Positions 1 through 7,077 of a stretch of 64,000 nt of DNA are shown here, in pieces. The stretch spans positions 60,120-124,119 of the forward strand of contig JAXLRE010000005.1 in NCBI GenBank assembly GCA_046331265.1, in the 5' to 3' direction. The stretch comes from JAGPDB01 sp046331265 (GTDB taxonomy: Bacteria > Actinomycetota > Acidimicrobiia > IMCC26256 > JAGPDB01). The first letter of the stretch is position 1; each line of letters starts with the position of its first letter. The notes below the pieces were generated by a model. It did no database searches. It was not told the origin of the DNA and saw only the letters and a program-made list of their open reading frames with translations. The position numbers and the translations under genes are program-made.

Positions 1-797
1 CTCAAGCTATTGCAAAATCTTTGGGATTAGAATTTAAAAGATCTCAATTCACGCCAGATATGTTGCCTAGCGATGTCACAGGTACAACAACGTTGAATCC
101 TTCATCGAATGGAAACTATGATCTTGCTTTTAGGCCAGGACCAATTTTTACAAACATATTTCTTGCTGATGAAATAAACAGAACTCCCCCAAAAACACAA
201 GCAGCACTTTTAGAAGCTATGCAAGAACAACAAGTCAGTGCAGATGGAGTCTCGCATCCATTGCCTGATCCTTTTTTAGTAATAGCAACACAAAATCCGA
301 TTGAGTATGAAGGTACATATCCTTTGCCAGAAGCTCAGCTCGACCGTTTCACTTTAAAAATTGATGTTGATTATCCTGATGAATCAGCTGAACATCAAAT
401 GCTAAAACTCGCTCATAGTGGAGTAAGTCCTTCGACACTAAAAGAAGTTCAAGTAGTTGCAAGTGCACAAGACATTGCATCAATTAAATCATCTGTTGAT
501 AGTGTTGTAGTTTCTGATGAAGTAGTTACATATGTGACAAATATTGTTAGAGCGACCAGATCAATGCCAGCACTCCAATTAGGTGCATCACCAAGAGCTG
601 CTGTTAATTTACTTGCAGCTGCTAAAGCAGTCGCAAAACTTTTCGAAAGAGAATACGTGACTCCTGACGACGTTGCATTTATTGCACCACCAGTTTTGAG
701 ACATAGATTAATTCTTTCTCCAGAAGCAGAGCTGGAACGTGTAACAACTGATTCAATAATTGCTCAAGCGTTACAACAGGTAGTTGTACCGAGGTAA
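1..797 (+). CDS. MoxR-family AAA+ ATPase, 5' end outside the window
   Basis: MoxR ATPases act as chaperone-like AAA+ proteins that help assemble or mature partner proteins, often together with a DUF58 protein encoded next door, as here. The frame is open from base 3 through the window edge and begins in the middle of the domain (AIAKSLGLEFKRSQFTPDML), so the start and the Walker A loop lie upstream of the window. Visible family features are the LPSDVTG stretch, Walker B in IFLADEINR, the sensor-1 region FLVIATQNPIE and the C-terminal lid with SPRA. The internal TTG at base 21 is not the true start. The stop precedes the DUF58 start by two bases, so the two genes are almost certainly co-transcribed. 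Confidence 0.93.
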   Translation, partial: QAIAKSLGLEFKRSQFTPDMLPSDVTGTTTLNPSSNGNYDLAFRPGPIFTNIFLADEINRTPPKTQAALLEAMQEQQVSADGVSHPLPDPFLVIATQNPIEYEGTYPLPEAQLDRFTLKIDVDYPDESAEHQMLKLAHSGVSPSTLKEVQVVASAQDIASIKSSVDSVVVSDEVVTYVTNIVRATRSMPALQLGASPRAAVNLLAAAKAVAKLFEREYVTPDDVAFIAPPVLRHRLILSPEAELERVTTDSIIAQALQQVVVPR

Positions 798-799
798 CA

Positions 800-2209
800 A
801 TGTTTAGTGCTCCAACTCTTTTAATTATTGCTGCACTTTGTCTTGTAGCTTTGACGTGTTCGATTTTTCCAGTCGCACCAACATGGCAAGCTTCAGTTCT
901 ATATTTTTTTGCGGCAATACTGTGTTGGTTTCTTCCCGCTATTTTTGGACTAGTTATAGGTGTTATTGCTACAGCACTTGTCATTTTTGATGCAATTATG
1001 TCACGTAGAAAAGCTGATGTGAGAAGGTCGTTACCCAATCAGCTTGCTCGTGGAGTACCTTCTTCTTTTCGAATTGCTACAAAAAATGCTGTAGACGGCA
1101 AAAAAAGTAACGTAGTCCCAACCGTAATTCGTCAACCCAGTTGTGCAGACATTGTTATCTCAAATAAACAAGCTACAAATGATTTAGTAGGAACAATCAC
1201 AGCGAATAGACGTGGGCTACACACCATTCCTCCTTATGCCACAAGAATTTATGGACCGTTACGTTTAGCTGTTTGGCATAGGCCATATGCAAAAACTCAA
1301 CAAATAAAAGTTTTTCCTGACTTACCAGCCGCTAATCGTTTAGCTCATTCGATTCAACGAGGACGTTTTGCATCTGCAGGATTAAAACGACGTGGCCCTT
1401 TAGGTTTAGGAACCAACTTCGAATCTGTAAGAGATTATTTTCCAGATGACGACATGAGACTTGTCAACTGGAATGCAACTGCTCGAACAGGTAAACCAAT
1501 GACTAATCAATATCGCGTTGAACAAGATAGAGATGTTGTCGTTTTAGTTGATAGCGGTAGGTTAATGACAGCACCTCTACCACTTAGCTCAGAAAAGAAG
1601 TTTGACGAATTTGAATATCGAAATGCAGAAAACGAACAAGAACAAAATGTTCCACTTGTTACACGTTTAGATATTGCACTAGATGCTCTATGTGGTTTAG
1701 TAAGTGTCGCTGACGTAATGGGAGACAGAAGCGGTGTCATTGCATTCAATTCAACTATTAGAAAACATTTAAAACCAAGACGTGCAGGCGCACATGCAGT
1801 CATTCAAACTATTTATGATTTAGAACCTATCCCAGTTGACAGCGATTTCGAAGCTGCCTGTAGTCGTGTAGGAAAATCTAAAAGATCATTCGTGTTAATT
1901 TTGACAGACATCATGGATGAACAATCTTGTAAAAGTCTAATCCGTGGTTTAAAAATTATTGTAAAGAAACATCGCGTTGTTGTTGCAAGCATCATCGATC
2001 CTGACGTTCAAGAAATTCTTGATTTAACAGAAAACACATATGACATATCAGCACTTAAATATGGCGCAAACGAAATGGCAAACGCTACTTTAAATGCAAT
2101 CGCTGCAATAAAAGACGCTGGAGCAGAAGTTGTCTATTGTAATCACGAAGATTTAATGCTCGAGAGTGTTCGGACTTATTTAAGCGCTAAAGCTCGCGGA
2201 TCTTTTTAA
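800..2209 (+). CDS. DUF58 domain protein (MoxR partner)
   Basis: A 469-residue protein with two N-terminal membrane segments (about residues 5-25 and 30-65), then a soluble part. The DUF58 core is seen near residues 197-232: RRGPLGLGTNFESVRDYFPD followed by R-x-VNWNATARTGK. Downstream, VVVLVDSGRLM and the FVLILTDIMDE segment look like a von Willebrand A-type fold. DUF58 proteins are usually paired with MoxR ATPases, and here the start follows the MoxR stop by two bases. The exact biochemical role of this pair is unknown. The 3' end overlaps the convergent SpoIIM-like gene by about 30 bases. Confidence 0.9.
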   Translation: MFSAPTLLIIAALCLVALTCSIFPVAPTWQASVLYFFAAILCWFLPAIFGLVIGVIATALVIFDAIMSRRKADVRRSLPNQLARGVPSSFRIATKNAVDGKKSNVVPTVIRQPSCADIVISNKQATNDLVGTITANRRGLHTIPPYATRIYGPLRLAVWHRPYAKTQQIKVFPDLPAANRLAHSIQRGRFASAGLKRRGPLGLGTNFESVRDYFPDDDMRLVNWNATARTGKPMTNQYRVEQDRDVVVLVDSGRLMTAPLPLSSEKKFDEFEYRNAENEQEQNVPLVTRLDIALDALCGLVSVADVMGDRSGVIAFNSTIRKHLKPRRAGAHAVIQTIYDLEPIPVDSDFEAACSRVGKSKRSFVLILTDIMDEQSCKSLIRGLKIIVKKHRVVVASIIDPDVQEILDLTENTYDISALKYGANEMANATLNAIAAIKDAGAEVVYCNHEDLMLESVRTYLSAKARGSF

Positions 2210-3166
2210 TTTATTATTCTTATCGCGAACGCCACCTTGAATTATTAGTCCCCAAAAAATACTAAATAATGTAAGACCAATTGTTATTCCGATAGGAGTA
2301 CTAACACCTGATGTTGAAACAACTCCTTCAACAATTCCACAGAAAAATAAAGATACTCCAACAACTAAAGCAGCTGATAAGGCTTGCTTCCCTTCTTCTC
2401 GTAAGGCACGCGCACGAGTTCTAAAACCTGGACTAATCAGTGCCCAACCTATTCTCAACCCTGCAGCTCCGGCAACTATTAAACAAGAAATTTCTAAAAA
2501 TCCATGTGGGACTACAAACTGCCATAGAACATCAGAGTTACCAGCTTTAATTGTTAAACCAAAAGTCGACCCTAAAGCAACACCGTTATAAATTAACGAC
2601 ACGATTGTTCCTATACAGAAAGTTATTCCTGTTGCAAAAGCAATAAACGCAATACGTATGTTGTTAGTTAGAATTCCTGCAGAAGCTTGTGCTTTTTCTC
2701 CCGGAGACAATTGAAAATCTGCGCTAGGTCTTTCAACAACGCTCTCTACCCCTGCCGGCGCAAAACCAACTGCATTGTCTGGATTAATATTTGCCCAAAC
2801 AGATGTTACGATCCATGGAACCATCATAAAAAGAAAGCTAACGAGTAAAAATCTTGATTTCTGAGCTATTGCAGCCCATGCACCGGTAGATATGTAGTAC
2901 CAAATTTTTCTAAAATCAACTTTTCTATGTTCATACATCATTGCCGAACATTTTGTAACCATAGACTCAAGACTGTATTGAATTGCATCTCCAGCATATT
3001 CGCGTCTTGCGAAAGCAAGATCAGCACACGTTGCACGATACAAATATCCAAATCTGGCGATTGATGTTGGGTCGAGCTTAGTAATTTTTCCTTTCGATGT
3101 GACCATTAAGTTTGCAAGTTCTTGCCAGTCGTTCGAACGCGATTTGTGAAATGCATCAATATTCAT
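2180..3166 (-). CDS. SpoIIM-like (DUF95) integral membrane protein
   Basis: A predicted 328-residue protein resembling the stage II sporulation protein M family, which occurs widely in non-sporulating bacteria next to MoxR, DUF58 and RDD genes. The soluble N-terminal part (MNIDAFHKSRSNDWQELANL) is followed by hydrophobic segments near residues 120-140, 180-215, 240-260 and 280-315. The open frame extends upstream to 3241, but that would overlap the divergent RDD gene. The ATG at 3166 begins the conserved part and leaves a 24-base divergent promoter region. It faces the DUF58 gene and overlaps its end. Function in this organism is not known; a membrane organising role with RDD is inferred from context. 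Confidence 0.85.
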   Translation of the reverse strand: MNIDAFHKSRSNDWQELANLMVTSKGKITKLDPTSIARFGYLYRATCADLAFARREYAGDAIQYSLESMVTKCSAMMYEHRKVDFRKIWYYISTGAWAAIAQKSRFLLVSFLFMMVPWIVTSVWANINPDNAVGFAPAGVESVVERPSADFQLSPGEKAQASAGILTNNIRIAFIAFATGITFCIGTIVSLIYNGVALGSTFGLTIKAGNSDVLWQFVVPHGFLEISCLIVAGAAGLRIGWALISPGFRTRARALREEGKQALSAALVVGVSLFFCGIVEGVVSTSGVSTPIGITIGLTLFSIFWGLIIQGGVRDKNNKLKRSASFSA

Positions 3167-3190
3167 ATTTAATCGAATAACCTTAATCGG

Positions 3191-3937
3191 ATGTTCGCTG
3201 AACTCCAAGTAACCACACCAGAAGGTGTTACTTTTAAACATGAAATTGCTGGCGTAGGATCAAGATGTTTAGCTAGTGCTTTAGATTTCATTTTTTACAT
3301 TGTTTCGTTAATAGCGTTATCGATCATCGCAGGAATTTTATCTCTAGCCATGGGTGGTGCTGGTGATGGTTTCGTACTTGCTTTTGTATCTATTGCTAAC
3401 TTTACTCTTCTTTGGGGCTATAGAACTTTTATGGAAACATATAAGTCGGGCTCATTTGGTTATAAGGTAATGGGTTTAACTGTTGTCACTGGTCGTGGGG
3501 CTAAACCAATGTTTTGGCAATGCGCAATCAGAGGCCTGCTCTGGCCCGTCGAAGCAGTCATGCTCTCGATAATAGGTTTTGTATCTATCATTGTGACAAA
3601 AAAATCTCAGCGACTTGCTGATTTAATTACCGGGACAATTGTTGTCCATCGTAACCGTGACGCCCGAATCGGGATGCTTCAAGTTCAAAGTGGAGCATTA
3701 GATCCAAATGCTGCTTTTAGATCTTGGGAAGTATCTCATGTGAGCGACGATGAAGTATTTTTAATTCGACGATTCTTAGAACGTCGGACTTATCTACCAC
3801 AACACATACGATTAGAACTCGCGAATCGTTTATATAAATTAATTTACCCAAAGGTCTCGGGTATTCCTACCAATTGGTACGCAGAAGCAGTACTTGAAGG
3901 AATCGCCGCAGCAAAAGCAGTTGCAAATGAAAGATAG
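3191..3937 (+). CDS. RDD-family membrane protein
   Basis: A 248-residue protein whose first 150 residues form an RDD domain: GVGSRCLASALDFIFY opening the first membrane helix, two further helices, and the KSGSFGYKVMGLTVV and SQRLADLITGTIVVHRN segments typical of the family. The remaining 90 residues are soluble and charged. RDD proteins are integral membrane proteins of uncertain, possibly transport-related, function and commonly sit beside SpoIIM, MoxR and DUF58 genes. The ATG at 3191 lies seven bases after a TAACCT hexamer (3178-3183) with no Shine-Dalgarno sequence, which suggests a leaderless mRNA. It is divergent from the SpoIIM-like gene. Confidence 0.88.
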   Translation: MFAELQVTTPEGVTFKHEIAGVGSRCLASALDFIFYIVSLIALSIIAGILSLAMGGAGDGFVLAFVSIANFTLLWGYRTFMETYKSGSFGYKVMGLTVVTGRGAKPMFWQCAIRGLLWPVEAVMLSIIGFVSIIVTKKSQRLADLITGTIVVHRNRDARIGMLQVQSGALDPNAAFRSWEVSHVSDDEVFLIRRFLERRTYLPQHIRLELANRLYKLIYPKVSGIPTNWYAEAVLEGIAAAKAVANER

Positions 3938-3976
3938 ATAACACTATTTATTGGTAGTTAATAGTAGGCTCTCAAC

Positions 3977-4405
3977 ATGATTTTAAAAACTGTAACACCA
4001 TTTTTTGGCATCGCAGCCACTCCATTTGTATTGGCAGATTCGAGCAACGCTGGAGGAGGGGCAGCCTTCGCCGCATTTTGTTTAATCTGGTTTTGCTTTA
4101 TTATCTTTTTCGCAATTATTCCACTAATTAGTTTGTACAAAATTTTTGAGAAAGCTGGACAACCTGGCTGGCAAGCAATTATTCCATTATTAAGTGGAGC
4201 GGTACTTGCTCACCTTGTTGGCCGCGAGTGGTGGTGGGGAATTATTCCAATTTTAAATATCGTTCCTGTTTTTGAATTAGCCAAAGCATTTGGTAAAAGT
4301 GATGGCTATGGAATTGGACTTGTATTGCTATCACCTATCTTCATGCCTATGCTGGCATTTGGTAATGCACAATACGTCTTAGAAAAAAGACCACCACTTT
4401 TTTAA
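3977..4405 (+). CDS. DUF5684-type small membrane protein
   Basis: A 142-residue membrane protein with an N-terminal hydrophobic or signal-like stretch, a helix near residues 30-55, and the signature order of DUF5684: LYKIFEKAGQPGWQAIIPLL, then GREWWWGIIPILNIVPVFELAKAFGK, then GYGIGLVLLSPIFMPMLAFG. The family is found near signal peptidases and other envelope genes in actinobacteria, and its role is unknown. The ATG follows a TAGGCT hexamer by exactly six bases, with no ribosome binding site, so the transcript is probably leaderless. It heads a run of three small membrane-protein genes ending at the terminator at 5252-5307. Confidence 0.78.
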   Translation: MILKTVTPFFGIAATPFVLADSSNAGGGAAFAAFCLIWFCFIIFFAIIPLISLYKIFEKAGQPGWQAIIPLLSGAVLAHLVGREWWWGIIPILNIVPVFELAKAFGKSDGYGIGLVLLSPIFMPMLAFGNAQYVLEKRPPLF

Positions 4406-4417
4406 TAAAGGAAGATT

Positions 4418-4795
4418 ATGACGACGCCACCACCTCCAGAATATTATCCTCCTTCAGGTGACAACCTGATTCACCCAATGAATGATGATGATAAAACTAT
4501 GGGAATGATCGCTCATGGCGGTGCAATATTTGTAGGTTTTTGGGCACCGTTATTAATTATGTTAATCAAGAAAGACTCAGCTTTTGCACAGCAAGAAGCT
4601 AAAGAAGCACTTAACTTTCAGATAATTAAATTTATTGCATTAACGGTTTCTGGATTCTTATTATTTGTACTTATTGGCTGTGTTTTACTGCCTGTAGTAC
4701 TGATTGGCGCATTAATCTTTGAAATTATTGCTACTATGAAAGTTAACCAAGGGGAGCCATATAGGTATCCTATTAATATTCGAATAATAAAGTAA
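4418..4795 (+). CDS. DUF4870 domain membrane protein (first copy)
   Basis: A 125-residue protein with a Pro-rich cytosolic start (MTTPPPPEYYPP) and a DUF4870 core: MGMIAHGGAIFVGFWAPLLI, then KKDSAFAQQEAKEALNFQI, then two membrane helices and a charged KVNQGEPYRYP end. A good Shine-Dalgarno (AAAGGAAG) lies just upstream. The gene follows the DUF5684 gene by 12 bases and is followed at 12 bases by a paralogue with the same architecture, so the three form one operon and the last two arose by tandem duplication. DUF4870 proteins have no established function. Confidence 0.85.
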   Translation: MTTPPPPEYYPPSGDNLIHPMNDDDKTMGMIAHGGAIFVGFWAPLLIMLIKKDSAFAQQEAKEALNFQIIKFIALTVSGFLLFVLIGCVLLPVVLIGALIFEIIATMKVNQGEPYRYPINIRIIK

Positions 4796-4807
4796 CAAGG
4801 AGTCAAG

Positions 4808-5227
4808 ATGACAACACCACCACCTCCACCACCTTCAGATCTACCGCCAACAAGTGGTGGCGCAGGTTCAGGTGATGACAAAACAATGGCGTTAATCGCG
4901 CACTTTGGAATCATTCTTTTCGGATTTATTCCACCTCTAATTATTTACTTAATTAAAGGTGACTCACCTTGGGCTAAAAGAGAGGCAGCAAAAGCATTTA
5001 ACTTTACAATCATTTTCACTGCTTTATTCTTTGTATTAGGAATTCTTAATGTTGTTCTAGGAACAATCGATTCGACAGGATTCATTGGCTTGGCAAGCTC
5101 ATGTATAACATGCTTGTTGTTCCCTGCTGCATGGATAGCTAATCTTGTCTTCGGTATCATGAATGGTATGAAGGCTAACAATGGAGAAGAAACAAAATAT
5201 CCATTTGAAATACCTATCTTGAAATAA
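4808..5227 (+). CDS. DUF4870 domain membrane protein (second copy)
   Basis: A 139-residue paralogue of the preceding gene. It begins MTTPPPPPPSDLPPTSGG, has the DDKTMALIAHFGIILFGFIP and KGDSPWAKREAAKAFNFTI segments of DUF4870, two membrane helices, and ends with the same type of GEETKYPFEIPI tail. A Shine-Dalgarno (AAGGAGTCAAG) sits upstream. It closes the small membrane-protein operon and is followed by a strong terminator. Retention of two divergent copies with similar Pro-rich heads suggests distinct partners, but nothing in the sequence identifies them. Confidence 0.85.
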   Translation: MTTPPPPPPSDLPPTSGGAGSGDDKTMALIAHFGIILFGFIPPLIIYLIKGDSPWAKREAAKAFNFTIIFTALFFVLGILNVVLGTIDSTGFIGLASSCITCLLFPAAWIANLVFGIMNGMKANNGEETKYPFEIPILK

Positions 5228-5251
5228 GTACTCTGCACACGACGCACACTG

Positions 5252-5307
5252 ACCGTTGGTTGCATTTTCTTACGTATATGTCATGAAAATCCAACCAACG
5301 GTTTTTT
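5252..5307 (+). terminator. Rho-independent terminator
   Basis: A long stem, ACCGTTGGTTG-C-ATTTTC paired with GAAAAT-C-CAACCAACGGT and broken by one C-C mismatch, is followed by TTTTTG on the plus strand. It ends the DUF4870 operon and separates it from the convergent DUF2752 gene. Confidence 0.88.
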
Positions 5308-5309
5308 GT

Positions 5310-5810
5310 CTAAATTCTCCCACGCGAAAAATAATGTGCGAAGTCGAACGGTAAATTTCTACCGACAATAAAAATTAAGAGTAAGGCAATTACAGTCCAC
5401 CCAGCTCGTCTAGAGACTTTAAATGTAGGCATTTTCTTTTGAGTAAAAGCCCAATTGACCCACCAAACATAAAAATAAATCAATATTGGTACAGCAATAA
5501 CAAATACTAAATTGAATTGAATTGCACGAAGCACATCGCCTTTTAACAAACTGTGCAATGCTCGAGTCATTCCACAACCAGGACAGTAATAACCAGTCAA
5601 GGCATAGAAACCACATTTACCTAACACCAGCTTTTCTTCTGGATTATTTAATCCAACATATACACATCCGCACGCCACGGCAGCAGCAGTTAATATTGGA
5701 GTGCCTTTCACTAACGCATGTAAAGTTTTACTTTTAGGTAGAGCTTGTTCGCTCATTGCAATCTCTGGATGCACGTGATCTGTTATCGATCCAGAAGCAG
5801 TTTGAGTCAT
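5310..5810 (-). CDS. DUF2752 membrane protein
   Basis: A 166-residue protein with a soluble N-terminal 30 residues, then a first membrane helix (AAAVACGCVYVGL), the DUF2752 hallmark KCGFYALTGYYCPGCGMTRA with its CPGCG cysteine pair, and two more helices. The family is of unknown function. The start at 5810 is supported by a TAGAAT hexamer (5817-5822 on the minus strand) spaced exactly six bases from the ATG without a ribosome binding site, a leaderless arrangement seen repeatedly in this window. Confidence 0.86.
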   Translation of the reverse strand: MTQTASGSITDHVHPEIAMSEQALPKSKTLHALVKGTPILTAAAVACGCVYVGLNNPEEKLVLGKCGFYALTGYYCPGCGMTRALHSLLKGDVLRAIQFNLVFVIAVPILIYFYVWWVNWAFTQKKMPTFKVSRRAGWTVIALLLIFIVGRNLPFDFAHYFSRGRI

Positions 5811-5822
5811 AGAGTTATTCTA
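5811..5822 (-). promoter_or_regulatory. Leaderless -10 element of the DUF2752 gene
   Basis: On the minus strand TAGAAT is followed by six bases (AACTCT) and then the ATG at 5810, which places the expected transcription start on the A of the start codon. No clear -35 hexamer is seen. Confidence 0.6.
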
Positions 5823-5853
5823 TCGACAACTTGGTCTGCGACCCTTACACAAT

Positions 5854-6492
5854 TTAGGAGTATGCTAAACGACCTTCTAGAGCCCGAGCCAGAGTGATCT
5901 CATCCGCATATTCAAGATCTCCACCAACAGGTAATCCGCTAGCCAACTTAGTTACTTTTACCCCAAATGGTTCTAATAATTTAGCTATATACATTCCAGT
6001 TGCGTCACCTTCAACTGTTGGGTTTGTAGCAACTATTACTTCATCCACTTCTGAAATTAAATCAATATCGCCTTCTAAATTCAATTGCGAGTTTAGACGT
6101 TTCAATAATTCTTTAATTCGGAGTTGATCTGGACCAATACCGTCAATAGGAGAAATTGTGCCTTGAAGGATATGGTACAAGCCTTTATATTCAAGTGTTC
6201 GTTCTATTGCGACCATATCTTTTGGCTCTTCAACAACACAGATAACACTCTGATCCCTTGAAGGATTCTGACAAATTGCACATCTAGTTTCTTGCGATAA
6301 GTTAAAACATATTTCGCAAAAATGAACGTTTTCTTTTGCGTATTCAATAGATTGAGTTAATTCAAGTACATCCTTTTGTGAAGTTTTGAGTATATGGAAT
6401 GCAATCCGCTGAGCTGATTTTGGACCGATGCCAGGCAAACGACCAAAGGAATCTATTAAGCGTTGAACTGCTGCTTCATAAGGAGATGACAC
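5854..6492 (-). CDS. recR: Recombination mediator protein RecR
   Basis: RecR works with RecO (and RecF) to load RecA onto gapped or SSB-coated DNA. The 212-residue protein has the whole family layout: a helix-hairpin-helix start (LIDSFGRLPGIGPKSAQRIA), a four-cysteine zinc finger (CEICFNLSQETRCAIC), a Toprim domain beginning VICVVEEPKDMVAIE, and the C-terminal Walker-B-like end with GLPVGGDLEYADEITLARAL. The start is GTG at 6492, six bases after a TAGAAT -10 hexamer, with no ribosome binding site. In many bacteria recR lies directly after dnaX; here one unknown gene on the opposite strand separates the two. Confidence 0.97.
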   Translation of the reverse strand: MSSPYEAAVQRLIDSFGRLPGIGPKSAQRIAFHILKTSQKDVLELTQSIEYAKENVHFCEICFNLSQETRCAICQNPSRDQSVICVVEEPKDMVAIERTLEYKGLYHILQGTISPIDGIGPDQLRIKELLKRLNSQLNLEGDIDLISEVDEVIVATNPTVEGDATGMYIAKLLEPFGVKVTKLASGLPVGGDLEYADEITLARALEGRLAYS

Positions 6493-6504
6493 CAGAATAT
6501 TCTA
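6493..6504 (-). promoter_or_regulatory. Leaderless -10 element of recR
   Basis: The minus strand reads TAGAAT-ATTCTG-GTG, so the predicted +1 is the G of the recR start codon. The same ATTCTG-GTG-TCA sequence precedes the 442-residue gene that starts at 12748. Confidence 0.65.
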
Positions 6505-6520
6505 TCAAAACAGTTTTGAT
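6504..6520. promoter_or_regulatory. 17-bp palindrome in the recR promoter
   Basis: ATCAAAACAGTTTTGAT is a perfect inverted repeat (8 bp arms, one central base) directly upstream of and touching the recR -10 element, in the divergent space before the gene at 6556. Its position and symmetry fit an operator for a dimeric regulator; the regulator is unknown. Confidence 0.45.
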
Positions 6521-6555
6521 GTATTATTTATTCTTCCCAAAATAAAGGACTATTA

Positions 6556-7074
6556 ATGGGCGGCAAAGCAAAAGCAAATACTATCATTGCGTCGCTAAAC
6601 GATGCGCTCAGGTCTTCATTGGCTCGAGGAGAAGAATTACAAGAGGTTTTAAAAAGTCTGTTCTTCGGAATTCGTCTAGATGTCGAATCTTTCACACGAT
6701 CAACAATTGCTAACGCTAACGCTAGGGGTTTGTTAAGCCTTAAAGAATATTTGAAATTCGTAAAGCATCATTGTAATGATGTTTCCTCACTCGCCACAGA
6801 AGATGTACTTGAAGAAATGTTTAAACTTAATGCAGCAATTTATGTTTACACAGCATCAGATATTTCCAGAGAAAGAATAGGTAACCTCTTTGGATATATT
6901 TTCGAAGGATTTAAAGATGGAATATCCAGCGAACGTAAAGCAAGAATTTCTCGATTTATAGACGACCTTGAAGAATTAAATGTTAACAGGCCAAAACAAT
7001 CAAGTCGATCAAAAGAAGTTAATGAAATGTTTACTAAATTGGTTGAGAGTCAGACTAAAAACGTAAGTCGCTAA
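6556..7074 (+). CDS. Hypothetical helical protein
   Basis: A 172-residue protein that I do not recognise. It is rich in charged and helix-favouring residues, lacks cysteine clusters, signal peptide or membrane helix, and contains only one cysteine. A good ribosome binding site (AAAGGACTATTA-ATG) supports the start. It is divergent from recR and convergent with dnaX, ending three bases from the dnaX stop. The position between two DNA-repair and replication genes hints at a link to DNA metabolism, but the sequence itself gives no function. Confidence 0.75.
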   Translation: MGGKAKANTIIASLNDALRSSLARGEELQEVLKSLFFGIRLDVESFTRSTIANANARGLLSLKEYLKFVKHHCNDVSSLATEDVLEEMFKLNAAIYVYTASDISRERIGNLFGYIFEGFKDGISSERKARISRFIDDLEELNVNRPKQSSRSKEVNEMFTKLVESQTKNVSR

Positions 7075-7077
7075 AAC

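Noticed and set aside
2180..3241. Longer N-terminus of the SpoIIM-like gene up to 3241
   Set aside because: The extension would overlap the RDD coding region by about 50 bases; the ATG at 3166 starts the conserved part.
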